A stretch of 33,774 nt of DNA, from the NCBI GenBank assembly GCA_030754995.1, contig JASLZG010000008.1:1-33774 (forward strand), read 5' to 3'. Source of the stretch: Lentisphaeria bacterium (GTDB lineage: Bacteria; Verrucomicrobiota; Lentisphaeria; JABSQK01; CAJWLW01). Shown here piece after piece: positions 15,869-29,437 of this stretch; position 1 is the stretch's first letter, and every line of letters starts with the position of its first letter. The notes under the pieces are model-generated. The model was not told the DNA's origin. It saw only the letters and a program-made list of their open reading frames with translations, and did not search any database. Made by a program: the position numbers and the translations under genes.

Positions 15869-16639
15869 CTCCTTGATGCCGTCGGCTACTGCGCCCGCCT
15901 GCTTCGCCAGGAACCCGACCGGCGACCCGGCGCTCACCAGGTGCATGCCGAGCTCACGGAACCGCCTGGCCGTGGCGACGTCGCCGCTCTGCGCGGCCGC
16001 CAGTTTGCCGCTTTTGCGACAGGCCTCGACGATGGCCGCGGCAGCTTCGAAGACACGCTCGTGCTCGGGCTGCCCGATCAACCCCAGGGCAACACTCATA
16101 TCGTTGGGGCCGAGCAGCAGTGCATCGACGCCGTCGACCGCGGCGAGGTCGTCGACGATCGCCAGGGCCTCCGCGGTTTCGACCTGCAGAATCGTCAGCA
16201 ACGAGTCGTTGCACTCCTGCGCGTACTGCTTGACATCGGCGGGTCGTGAAAAGGACGTGTGCGGCGATGTGGTATGCAGACCGCGGAGACCGAGTGGCGG
16301 GTATTTGGTGCACTCGACAACGAGACGGGCGTCGTCGAGCGTGCGGATCATCGGAATGACAACGCCCTGGGCGCCGGCATCGAGGGTACGGGACATGCCG
16401 GCGGGTTCGGACAGCGGCACACGGACGAGCGGGCACAGGCCGACGCGGGTGGCGCCAACGATCAGGCCGGCAGTGTCAGACACGGTGAAACGACCGTGCT
16501 CCTCGTCAATAATCACGTAGTCAAAACCGGCGTTGCCGAGGATGACCGGAACCCACGGTGAGCGCAGCTCATTGAGAAACGTGCCACAAACGGCTTCACC
16601 CGCGGCAACGTGTTGACGTAACTGCATAGCCAGATTCAT
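15860..16639 (-). CDS. HpcH/HpaI-family aldolase (2-keto-3-deoxy-sugar-acid type)
   Basis: Class II, metal-dependent aldolase of the HpcH/HpaI (citrate-lyase beta-like) superfamily; cleaves 2-keto-3-deoxy acids such as KDG-aldarate or HKHD to pyruvate or similar plus an aldehyde. 259 aa from ATG 16639, chosen because GGAAG lies 8 nt upstream; the track start (16684) overlaps the previous gene and ATG 16654 has no ribosome site. Motifs: IIDEEHG with catalytic His48, VRVP near 72-75, GAQGVVIPMI (89-98), LQVET with metal ligand Glu154, and LLGPNDMSVALG with ligand Asp180. The exact substrate cannot be read from the sequence. It is 31 nt downstream of the YihY-like gene on the same strand, and its 3' end overlaps the small plus-strand gene by 9 bp. 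Confidence 0.9.
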   Translation of the reverse strand: MNLAMQLRQHVAAGEAVCGTFLNELRSPWVPVILGNAGFDYVIIDEEHGRFTVSDTAGLIVGATRVGLCPLVRVPLSEPAGMSRTLDAGAQGVVIPMIRTLDDARLVVECTKYPPLGLRGLHTTSPHTSFSRPADVKQYAQECNDSLLTILQVETAEALAIVDDLAAVDGVDALLLGPNDMSVALGLIGQPEHERVFEAAAAIVEACRKSGKLAAAQSGDVATARRFRELGMHLVSAGSPVGFLAKQAGAVADGIKESL

Positions 16640-16670
16640 CGGATTGTCTTCCATGGTGATACGTGTTGAG

Positions 16671-18290
16671 TTATTCCGCGGCACCGGCAGCGGGCGGGTC
16701 GGAGGCAGGCAGAATACTGGCTAATTTGGCTTTTGCCAGCGATTCGAGAAACGCCTCTTCGGTCGCCTGCCGCATGTCGAGTGACGGCGCTTCGATGCGA
16801 TCGTTGAGGTTTTCGATATAGGCGCTGCAGACGCCGTGGAGCGCCTTTTCAACGTCGCGCAGGGACAGGGTGGCGGGGTCTCTGGCGGGCACCAGGCCGT
16901 CGCCTTCGACCTCGAGAAGGACATTGCCTTCGGTCAGATCATGGATCACGGCACGCAGCAGGCGGATCGGTACATTGTATTGCTGCTGGAACGCCAGGGC
17001 CTGCCACGGGCCAGCGTCGTCTCGATAGACGCGGCAGACTTCGTGGACGATGTAGTGGGCCAGGTGCAGGCGCGTGGAAAACGTCAGGTTCCGCAATTGA
17101 CTCTCGTGCACGTACGTCCGGATATTCTGGTAGGCGAAACTGATTTCGGCTCCGAGCAGGACAATGACCCAGTTGACCTGCAGCCAGAACAATGAAATGG
17201 GCAATCCGGCAAAGGCACCATAAATCGCGTTCATGTTGGTGATGCCGAGCTGGAAACGAATGCACATCCACTGCCAGCCCAGCCACAACAAGCCGCCGCA
17301 GGCGCCGCCGACGATGGCGGACATGATCCGCACCCGGGTGTTCGGCAGGCACAGGTACAACAGTGCAAAGGCCAGGATGATGACAAACGCCCCGGTCATG
17401 CCGAGCAAAAGCTGATAGAGCCCCAGGGCGATGTTGAGGCGCTCCTGGATGAAGCCGACAATCATCTCGCTGGACATCACGGCATTGATCATCGTCACCA
17501 CGACGATCAGCAGCGGCACGACGATCAGCACAAGCGAAAAATCGGCCAGGCGCCGGACCCAGGTGCGGCCGGTTTGAATCCCCCAGATGATGTTGAACGT
17601 CGATTCGATCTTGCTCAGCACGCGCACCACGGAATACAGGGTCAACAGCAGACCGACAATCCCCAGTGCCGTGAGATTCATCTCGGTCACCAGGTCGAGA
17701 ATCTCATTGACAAAGGTGCCGACCTCGCTCGGGATGGTCACCGTGGTGCCGGTGCGGTCGAGAAACTCTTCGAGCGCCTCGTCGAAGATTGTCGGCGCCG
17801 CCACCTCGGGAGGCGCGTCGGCACCCGGTTCGATGGCATCGGTCGAAATGGCCGGCGCCGCTGGCACCGTGTCCGGCGACTCCGGCGTTGTCGTGTCGAC
17901 GGTTGAATTCCCGGGCCTCGCGGCATCCGCATCACCGCCATCGGCAGCGGCTGGAGCGCCGGGGCGGGCGGCGGCGACATGGGCTGGCGGCGTGCCGCCG
18001 GTGTATTGCCGGATGGCATGTTTGAGGTGCTGCTCGAAGCCCATGCCCTTGGCGACAGCGAACAGCAGGGCGAGGGTCGGCACGGCCGCCATCAGTGTGA
18101 TGAACGTGAGGGCGGAGGCTTGCAGGGCGCATTTGTCGTCGATAAAACCGCGGCAGACGATGACCAACCCGCGCAGCAACGAGTACCACACCCGGCGGGA
18201 CACATCGACTTTGGCCAAATCAATTTGCCAGACACCCTCGACGAGGAATTGCCGCTGTTTGCCGATCTGTCGCTTAAGTCTCGAAATCAT
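16671..18290 (-). CDS. YihY/UPF0761 (BrkB-like) inner-membrane protein with a low-complexity insertion
   Basis: 539 aa; the YihY family is widespread, polytopic and without an established molecular function (the old 'ribonuclease BN' label belongs elsewhere). The family opening is clear: CRGFIDDKCALQASALTFITLMAAVPTLALLFAV (TM1, ~58-80). The rest of the core resumes at ~205 with about five further TM helices (LGIVGLLLTLYSVVRV, LVLIVVPLLIVVVTM, and others) and the conserved GAFAGLPISLFWLQVNW stretch. Between them, residues ~97-166 are an Ala/Pro/Gly/Asp-rich insert, probably extracytoplasmic. The C-terminal ~150 aa are a soluble winged-helix-like region found in long family members. It is the first gene of a two-gene unit with the aldolase, divergent from the oxidoreductase at 18455. 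Confidence 0.88.
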   Translation of the reverse strand: MISRLKRQIGKQRQFLVEGVWQIDLAKVDVSRRVWYSLLRGLVIVCRGFIDDKCALQASALTFITLMAAVPTLALLFAVAKGMGFEQHLKHAIRQYTGGTPPAHVAAARPGAPAAADGGDADAARPGNSTVDTTTPESPDTVPAAPAISTDAIEPGADAPPEVAAPTIFDEALEEFLDRTGTTVTIPSEVGTFVNEILDLVTEMNLTALGIVGLLLTLYSVVRVLSKIESTFNIIWGIQTGRTWVRRLADFSLVLIVVPLLIVVVTMINAVMSSEMIVGFIQERLNIALGLYQLLLGMTGAFVIILAFALLYLCLPNTRVRIMSAIVGGACGGLLWLGWQWMCIRFQLGITNMNAIYGAFAGLPISLFWLQVNWVIVLLGAEISFAYQNIRTYVHESQLRNLTFSTRLHLAHYIVHEVCRVYRDDAGPWQALAFQQQYNVPIRLLRAVIHDLTEGNVLLEVEGDGLVPARDPATLSLRDVEKALHGVCSAYIENLNDRIEAPSLDMRQATEEAFLESLAKAKLASILPASDPPAAGAAE

Positions 18291-18431
18291 AGTGAATTAG
18301 TTCCAATCATGGCGACTAATTTCTCGCTGCCGCGGCGACATTGCAAATAGTAACGGCCTTGCACAACCGGGAGGCTGGGCAAAGTTAGCCGATCGTTTTC
18401 AAATGTCGCGAATCACGAAGGAGGGGGCATC

Positions 18432-18458
18432 GTGGGATTTTTCGGCAGCACATCATGA
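18432..18458 (+). CDS. Possible eight-residue leader ORF coupled to the oxidoreductase
   Basis: GTG start seven nt after a perfect AAGGAGG (18418-18424), reading MGFFGSTS and stopping at TGA 18456-18458. Its stop overlaps the oxidoreductase ATG (ATGA). The downstream ATG has no ribosome site of its own at normal spacing, so ribosomes probably arrive by termination-reinitiation. Too short to have detectable coding bias. Confidence 0.4.
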   Translation: MGFFGSTS

Positions 18459-19558
18459 CACCGCTGCGGATCGGTATAGTCGGCGCCGGCGGCATGGGAA
18501 TGTCACATGCCGCCGCGATCAGCGAATTGGGCGAATTCGAGCTTGCCGGCCTGTGCGACGTAGACCGTGAAATGGTCGAAGCAACAGCCGGAAAGAGCGG
18601 GGTGCCGGCGTTCACTGACTACACGGAAATGGTTCGTGCCGACCGCCTGGACGCGGTCCTGGTCGCGACGCCGCACTACTTCCATCCGCCGGTGGTTGAG
18701 CATGCCTTGGCGAACGGTGTGCATGTCATGTGCGAAAAACCGATCGCCGTTCACGTGCGCGATGCGCAGCGGATGATCGATGCGCATGCCGGCAGCGGCG
18801 TGCGGTTTGGCGTCATGTTTCAGATGCGGACAAACCCGCTTTTCCGGGCCGTTCACGAGCTGGTCGCATCCGGCGCACTGGGTGAACTGCAGCGCACGAA
18901 CTGGATCATCACCAACTGGTACCGGCCGCAGGCATACTACGACATGGGCGGCTGGCGCGGTACCTGGAAAGGCGAAGGCGGCGGTGTGCTGATCAACCAG
19001 TGCCCGCACCAGCTCGACCTGATGCAATGGATCTGCGGCATGCCGGTGCGCCTCCGCGCCCACTGCCGGCTCGGCGCCCGGCATGAGATCGAGGTCGAGG
19101 ACGACGTCACGGCGGTCCTCGAATACGCCAACGGCGCTACCGGGATTTTCGTGACGTCTACGGGCGAAGCGCCGGGCGCCAACCGCTTCGAGATCGTCGG
19201 CGACCTGGGTACGGTCATTGTTGAAAACGACGAGGTGCGTTATTGCCGGACCGCGATGTCGGTGCGGCAGCACATTGCAACGGCCGACAAATCATTCGCC
19301 AAGGTGGACGTCGAGGAAGTGGATGTACCCATTCCGGCCGGCGGCGGCGCGCACATCGACATTCTGACGAACTTTGCCGCGGCAATCCTCGACCCGGAAC
19401 TGGCGGTTGTCGCACCGGGCTGCGAAGCGATCAACCAGGTGACGCTGCAGAATGCCATGCTGATGTCAGGCCTGCAGAAGCGGCCGGTAGAGCTGCCGCT
19501 CGACGGCGATGCGTACGTGGCTTTCCTGGATGACCTGATCGCCTCGGCGGCACAATGA
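18455..19558 (+). CDS. Gfo/Idh/MocA-family NAD(P)-dependent oxidoreductase
   Basis: 367 aa. N-terminal Rossmann domain with GAGGMG (10-15) and an acidic strand end CDVD (34-37), favouring NAD(H). The family signature CEKPIA carries the catalytic Lys95. The C-terminal alpha/beta domain has GGGVLINQCPHQLDLMQW with His185, the usual second catalytic residue. Members oxidise or reduce sugars, inositols and related polyols; the substrate here is not predictable. No signal peptide, so cytoplasmic. The start is ATG 18455; the good ribosome site AAGGAGG is ~30 nt upstream and serves a tiny leader ORF that overlaps this start. A strong terminator follows directly after the stop. Confidence 0.93.
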   Translation: MTPLRIGIVGAGGMGMSHAAAISELGEFELAGLCDVDREMVEATAGKSGVPAFTDYTEMVRADRLDAVLVATPHYFHPPVVEHALANGVHVMCEKPIAVHVRDAQRMIDAHAGSGVRFGVMFQMRTNPLFRAVHELVASGALGELQRTNWIITNWYRPQAYYDMGGWRGTWKGEGGGVLINQCPHQLDLMQWICGMPVRLRAHCRLGARHEIEVEDDVTAVLEYANGATGIFVTSTGEAPGANRFEIVGDLGTVIVENDEVRYCRTAMSVRQHIATADKSFAKVDVEEVDVPIPAGGGAHIDILTNFAAAILDPELAVVAPGCEAINQVTLQNAMLMSGLQKRPVELPLDGDAYVAFLDDLIASAAQ

Positions 19559-19592
19559 AAAAACGCCCCGGCGTTGCCACCGGGGCGCTTTT
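19558..19592. terminator. Bidirectional intrinsic terminator between convergent genes
   Basis: CGCCCCGG (19564-19571), an 8-nt loop and CCGGGGCG (19580-19587) form a perfect 8-bp GC stem. It is flanked by A6 on the left and by CTTTTC on the right, so it can end the oxidoreductase transcript on the plus strand and the groESL transcript on the minus strand. Confidence 0.9.
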
Positions 19593-19611
19593 CATTCGAT
19601 CTTCGTACGGC

Positions 19612-21273
<1,662 letters not shown>

Positions 21274-21334
21274 TCAGGTGTCCCGCCTTCGCCTTGCGGC
21301 CACGGCAGGGCAATGCGGGTTTCAGTAACGGGTG

Positions 21335-21622
21335 TCAGCCGACGATCGCCAGAATGTCGCTGGCGTTGAGAATCTTGTACTCGTTGTCGCCGCATTTGAC
21401 TTCGGTGCCGCCATACTTGGCGGTCAGTACGAGGTCGCCGACCTTGACATCGAACTTGATCTTTTTGCCGTTGTCATCGATACCGCCGGTGCCGATCGCC
21501 ACGATCTTGGCTTCCTGGGGCTTTTCCTTGGCACTGTCGGGAATGACAATGCCGCCTTTCATCTGCTCTGTTTCCTCGATGTCTTCGATGAGGACGCGGT
21601 CGCCGAGGGGTTTGATTTTCAT
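21335..21622 (-). CDS. groES: 10-kDa co-chaperonin GroES
   Basis: 95 aa, the usual length, forming the heptameric lid of GroEL. MKIKPLGDRVLIEDIE begins the family pattern, followed by the mobile loop (ETEQMKGGIVIPDSA, ~17-31), VAIGTGG, the roof loop and a closing VKCGDNEYKILNASDILAIVG. The ORF track adds 34 residues upstream, but they read a non-coding 35-bp tandem repeat in two different frames. ATG 21622 has GGAGG five nt upstream and is the right start. It is first in the groES-groEL operon and has a leader of roughly 150 nt. Confidence 0.98.
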   Translation of the reverse strand: MKIKPLGDRVLIEDIEETEQMKGGIVIPDSAKEKPQEAKIVAIGTGGIDDNGKKIKFDVKVGDLVLTAKYGGTEVKCGDNEYKILNASDILAIVG

Positions 21623-21644
21623 CTTGGCCTCCGTTGTGGTTTGG

Positions 21645-21714
21645 GAGTTGTTCGGTTGGTTGCGTTCGTAAAATGTAAAGAGTTGTTCGGTTGGTTGCGT
21701 TCGTAAAATGTAAA
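21645..21714. repeat. Two tandem 35-bp direct repeats in the groES leader
   Basis: Copies at 21645-21679 and 21680-21714 are identical; each contains TTCGGTTGGTTGCGTTCGTA. In the mRNA sense (minus strand) the unit is rich in A and C (CAACCAACCGAACAA) with no G-rich stretch, so the leader should be poorly structured. The period is not a multiple of three, so the repeat is not coding. Confidence 0.95.
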
Positions 21715-21755
21715 GAGATTGCAACTAAGCAAACTCCGAGCCAGCATCAGAAACA

Positions 21756-21781
21756 GACTGTTAACTTACTTGTTTACAGTC
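21756..21781. promoter_or_regulatory. CIRCE-shaped inverted repeat with non-CIRCE sequence, candidate groE operator
   Basis: GACTGTTAA and TTTACAGTC, separated by 8 bp, pair at 8 of 9 positions. The element begins one base after the candidate groES -10 box, at the expected transcription start, just where the HrcA operator CIRCE lies in other bacteria. The CIRCE arm TTAGCACTC is absent, so another repressor or an RNA hairpin is implied. Confidence 0.55.
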
Positions 21782-21782
21782 A

Positions 21783-21788
21783 ATTATA
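21783..21788 (-). promoter_or_regulatory. Candidate -10 box of the groES-groEL promoter
   Basis: TATAAT on the minus strand in the most AT-rich stretch of the window, ~160 nt before the groES ATG. The -35 position (around 21806-21811) is far from consensus, so a regulator or an alternative sigma factor may be needed. A TATACA eight bases further upstream is another possible -10. Confidence 0.45.
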
Positions 21789-21831
21789 ATTGTATATCTT
21801 GTTTTTCGACATCACCGATGTCCCACACCTG

Positions 21832-21877
21832 TGACACGGCGTGCCAACCCCGTGCGACAGCCTGTCTCACTGTGTCA
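21832..21877. repeat. Nested inverted repeats between divergent groES and dehydrogenase genes
   Basis: TGACAC (21832-21837) and GTGTCA (21872-21877) are complementary arms enclosing GACAG-C-CTGTC (21856-21866), all sharing a GACA core. This lies in the 426-nt region between the two start codons. Besides this, the groE leader and the two promoter candidates, I see nothing else in that region. Confidence 0.25.
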
Positions 21878-21983
21878 TGGGGGCCTTGGTAGCACCACTG
21901 CTTTCCGCGCCGGCGTTCCCGGCATCGCGGCCGAAGGCCCGCCGGAAAAGTTTGCGCCACCAACGGCTTCACGCTGCGGAACA

Positions 21984-22011
21984 TTGACAACTCACATCCC
22001 GCGAATAGGGT
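21984..22011 (+). promoter_or_regulatory. Candidate promoter for the beta-hydroxyacid dehydrogenase
   Basis: A perfect TTGACA (21984-21989), a 16-nt spacer and a weak TAGGGT (22006-22011) lie ~38 nt before the ATG at 22049, which has its own GAGGTGA ribosome site. Confidence 0.3.
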
Positions 22012-22048
22012 AGCAGCCGAACCCTGAACATTCCTGCGAGGTGATCTC

Positions 22049-22921
22049 ATGAAAATCGGATGGATCGGCACCGGCGTGATGGGTGCATCGATGGCCGGAC
22101 ACTTACAAGCAGCAGGCCACGAGCTTGCACTTTTCAACCGCACCAAGGCCAAGGCGGACGCCCTGCTCGCCGGCGGCGCTGCCTGGTGCGACACCCCGGC
22201 AGCGGTCGCTGCCAGCAGCGAAATCGTCTTCACGATTGTCGGGTTCCCGTACGACGTCGAGTCCACCTACCTGGGCGACAACGGTGTCCTGGCGGCGGAC
22301 GGCCCGTGCCGAATCGTCGTCGACATGACAACCAGCCAGCCGAGCCTGGCGGTGAAGATTGGCGAATCCGCGGCAGCGAAGAACATCGGCAGCCTGGACG
22401 CCCCGGTTTCCGGCGGCGACATCGGCGCCAGGAACGCCGCCCTGGCGATCATGGTGGGCGGCGAGCAGGCGGTTTTTGACGAGGTCCGGCCGCTGTTCGA
22501 ACTGATGGGCAAGAATATTGCCCTGATGGGCGGTCACGGGGCCGGACAGCATACGAAAATGTGCAACCAGATCCTCGTTTCCGGGACCATGATCGGGGTC
22601 TGCGAATCGTTGATGTACGGGAGCACGGTCGGGCTCGACCAGCAGGCGGTGATCGACGTCATCGGCAGCGGCGCCGCGAGCTCATGGGCAATCAACAATC
22701 TCGGCCCGCGCATTGTGCAGAAGGATTACGACCCTGGTTTCTATGTCGAGCATTTCATCAAGGACATGGGCATCGCGCTGGAGGAAGCGGCGGCGCTGGA
22801 CCTGGCTCTGCCGGGCCTGGCCTTGGTGCACCAGTTGTATACGGCGGTCAAGGCCCAGGGGCATGGGCGCGACGGCACGCAGGCGCTGATCCTGGCGCTG
22901 AAGGCGCTGAACGGCGGCTGA
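22049..22921 (+). CDS. Beta-hydroxyacid dehydrogenase (3-hydroxyisobutyrate / tartronate-semialdehyde reductase family)
   Basis: 290 aa, standard for this NAD(P)-dependent family. Rossmann motif GTGVMG (7-12), then FNRT (29-32), where Arg31 in place of an acidic residue suggests NADP(H). Substrate-site [11 protein letters not shown] (117-127) and catalytic Lys170 in [11 protein letters not shown] are intact, and the C-terminal all-helical dimer domain is complete. Family members act on 3-hydroxyisobutyrate, tartronate semialdehyde, glyoxylate or succinic semialdehyde; motif details do not settle which. The Arg in the cofactor loop favours the reductase (glyoxylate/tartronate semialdehyde) subgroup. 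Start is supported by GAGGTGA 4 nt before the ATG. It stands alone between groES (divergent) and gltB (244 nt downstream). Confidence 0.9.
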   Translation: MKIGWIGTGVMGASMAGHLQAAGHELALFNRTKAKADALLAGGAAWCDTPAAVAASSEIVFTIVGFPYDVESTYLGDNGVLAADGPCRIVVDMTTSQPSLAVKIGESAAAKNIGSLDAPVSGGDIGARNAALAIMVGGEQAVFDEVRPLFELMGKNIALMGGHGAGQHTKMCNQILVSGTMIGVCESLMYGSTVGLDQQAVIDVIGSGAASSWAINNLGPRIVQKDYDPGFYVEHFIKDMGIALEEAAALDLALPGLALVHQLYTAVKAQGHGRDGTQALILALKALNGG

Positions 22922-22937
22922 TTGACCGCGACAGCTG

Positions 22938-22965
22938 TTGTATCAGCCTGTTCCATCGCTATAGT
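22938..22965 (+). promoter_or_regulatory. Candidate promoter for gltB-gltD
   Basis: TTGTAT (22938-22943), a 16-nt spacer and TATAGT (22960-22965, five of six consensus bases). If used, the gltB mRNA has a ~195-nt leader containing several small hairpins (for example GCGT-TGTT..AACA-ACGC near 22993-23016 and GGCAA..TTGCC near 23042-23057) and the terminator at 23105. Confidence 0.35.
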
Positions 22966-23104
22966 ACCGCCCCGCCACAATCAAAGGGGTTGGCGTGTGT
23001 TTGCGAACAACGCGCAGTTGGTCCGCAGAACCGTCGACCTTGGCAAAAGGAATTGCCGCTCGAATCTGAATTGACCGCGTAAAAGCAGGATCTTGTTCGG
23101 AAAC

Positions 23105-23134
23105 ATGGAGTGACAACACTCTGTGTTTTTTTTT
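23105..23134 (+). terminator. Intrinsic-terminator-like hairpin in the gltB leader (possible attenuator)
   Basis: ATGGAGTG (23105-23112), loop ACAA and CACTCTGT (23117-23124) form an 8-bp stem with two G-U pairs, followed after one G by nine T residues (23126-23134). This is the layout of a Rho-independent terminator, only ~30 nt before the gltB start codon. Confidence 0.65.
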
Positions 23135-23165
23135 CTCCGGGAAAAATGGCAAGGACAAAAAGATC

Positions 23166-27713
<4,548 letters not shown>

Positions 27714-27754
27714 TCCTGTAATTGCGGTGAAAGACACCGCGAATGGAGACAGCG

Positions 27755-29218
27755 ATGGGAAAACCGACAGGGTTCATGGAGTTCTCACGGGAGATGCCGG
27801 CAAAGCGGCCCGTGGCGGAACGTGTGGGCGATTACAAGGAATATTACGAGCCGTATCCTGAGGAGAAGTTGAAGAACCAGGCCGGCCGCTGCATGAACTG
27901 CGGTGTGCCCTTCTGCCACAGCGGCTGCCCGCTCGGCAACATCATCCCCGACTGGAACGACCTGGTCTACCGCGGGCTCTGGCGTGAAGCCATCGATCGC
28001 CTCCACGCCACCAACAACTTCCCGGAATTCACCGGGCGCCTCTGCCCTGCCCCGTGTGAGGAAGCCTGCGTGCTCGGCATCACGGCCCCGCCGGTGACCA
28101 TCGAGAATATCGAGAAGACGATCGTCGAGTACGCCTGGGAACACGGCTTCATCAAGCCGAGCCCGCCGGCGCAGCGCACCGGCAAGACCGTCGCGGTTGT
28201 GGGTTCCGGGCCTGCCGGACTGGCCGCCGCCGTGCAACTCAACCGCGCCGGGCACACCGTGACCGTGCTGGAGCGCGCCGACCGCATCGGCGGTCTGCTG
28301 CGCTACGGCATCCCCCATTTCAAGATGGAGAAATGGGTCATCGACCGGCGCGTCGAACTGATGGAAGCCGAGGGTATCATCTTCGAGACCAACGCCGATG
28401 TCGGCTTCAGCTACCCGGTCGACAGGCTGGATGCGTTCGACGCCGTGATCCTTTCCGGCGGCGCCACCAAACCGCGTGACCTGCCGATTCCCGGCCGCGA
28501 GCTCGACGGTGTTCACTTCGCCATGGAATTCCTGGCCCAGCAGAACAAGCGGTGCGAGAGCGATCCGGAACCCGAAACGCAGATCTTGGCAACCGACAAA
28601 CACGTGGTCGTCATCGGCGGCGGCGACACCGGCAGCGACTGCGTCGGCACATCGAACCGGCACGGCGCCGCATCCGTTGCCAACTTCGAGATCTTCCCCC
28701 AGCCGCCGGCCGAACGGCCCGAAAGCCAGCCGTGGCCGTACTGGCCGATGCGCATGCGCACCAGCTCATCGCACGAGGAAGGCTGCAACCGCGAATACAG
28801 CATCATGACCAAAAAATTCATCGGCGTCGACGGCAAGGTCGATGAACTGATCACGGTGCGGGTCGAATTTGTGCCCAACCCCAACGGCGGCCGTCCCGAA
28901 ATGAAGGAGATCGAGGGCAGCGAGAAACACCACCCCGCCCAGCTGGTGCTGCTGGCCATGGGCTTTCTCGGCCCGGAACCCGATGGCGTCGTCGCCCAGC
29001 TCGGCATCGAGCTCGACCAGCGCGGCAACGTCAAGTCGGACGGGAACTACATGACCAGCCGCGCCGGCACCTTCTGCGCCGGCGACATGCGGCGCGGCCA
29101 GTCACTGGTCGTCTGGGCCATCTCCGAAGGCCGCGAAGCAGCCTGCAGCGTCGACCGCTATCTCACCGGCCACACTGAGCTGCCGACCAAGGGAAAAGGT
29201 GACCTGCCGCGCCGGTAG
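27755..29218 (+). CDS. gltD: Glutamate synthase small subunit
   Basis: 487 aa NADPH-oxidising flavoprotein that feeds electrons to GltB. The N-terminal region holds two 4Fe-4S cysteine clusters: [17 protein letters not shown] (~45-61) and CPAPCEEAC (~96-104). FAD-binding GSGPAG lies near 148-153, [11 protein letters not shown] near 188 is a GltD signature, [11 protein letters not shown] (near 288) is the NADPH site, and the final FAD contact [19 protein letters not shown] ends the family pattern. The track start (27743) lies too close to the GGAGA; ATG 27755 has GGAGA at 5-nt spacing and gives the conserved MGKPTGFME start. It is 41 nt after gltB and part of the same operon. Confidence 0.97.
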   Translation: MGKPTGFMEFSREMPAKRPVAERVGDYKEYYEPYPEEKLKNQAGRCMNCGVPFCHSGCPLGNIIPDWNDLVYRGLWREAIDRLHATNNFPEFTGRLCPAPCEEACVLGITAPPVTIENIEKTIVEYAWEHGFIKPSPPAQRTGKTVAVVGSGPAGLAAAVQLNRAGHTVTVLERADRIGGLLRYGIPHFKMEKWVIDRRVELMEAEGIIFETNADVGFSYPVDRLDAFDAVILSGGATKPRDLPIPGRELDGVHFAMEFLAQQNKRCESDPEPETQILATDKHVVVIGGGDTGSDCVGTSNRHGAASVANFEIFPQPPAERPESQPWPYWPMRMRTSSSHEEGCNREYSIMTKKFIGVDGKVDELITVRVEFVPNPNGGRPEMKEIEGSEKHHPAQLVLLAMGFLGPEPDGVVAQLGIELDQRGNVKSDGNYMTSRAGTFCAGDMRRGQSLVVWAISEGREAACSVDRYLTGHTELPTKGKGDLPRR

Positions 29219-29240
29219 AAACGCCCCGGGATTGTTGTCC

Positions 29241-29281
29241 CCCCGTCGCTGGCTGTCGGCCGGCGGCGGCAGCGGACGGGG
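29241..29281. terminator. Strong GC stem-loop after gltD
   Basis: CCCCGTCGCTG (29241-29251) pairs with CAGCGGACGGGG (29270-29281) apart from one bulged G, with an 18-nt GC-rich loop. There is no T-run, so it would be a non-canonical terminator or a 3'-end-stabilising hairpin for the gltBD message. The 219-nt gap to the next gene otherwise holds only its promoter region. Confidence 0.35.
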
Positions 29282-29365
29282 TGACCAGTGGCCGGATCGA
29301 ATGGCCGGGCTCATTCGCCACGCCGAAGCGGGAATCTGAGTGGACAAGGCCCGGCACCGGCATGG

Positions 29366-29393
29366 TTGCGTCGGGTCGCGGTGATGCTATCGT
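29366..29393 (+). promoter_or_regulatory. Candidate promoter for the epimerase gene
   Basis: TTGCGT (29366-29371), a 16-nt spacer and TATCGT (29388-29393) in a local AT-rich patch ~45 nt before the start codon at 29438, which has GAGGAGA as ribosome site. Confidence 0.35.
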
Positions 29394-29437
29394 ATTAATT
29401 CGTTTTGCCACAGCTGCGGTGCAACCGAGGAGAACTC

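Noticed and set aside
21623-21724. 34-residue extension of GroES
   Set aside because: Translates the 35-bp tandem repeat in shifting frames; GroES begins at the ribosome-site-supported ATG 21622.
21720-21800. Classical CIRCE element before groES
   Set aside because: The arms TTAGCACTC/GAGTGCTAA are not present; only the geometry is similar.
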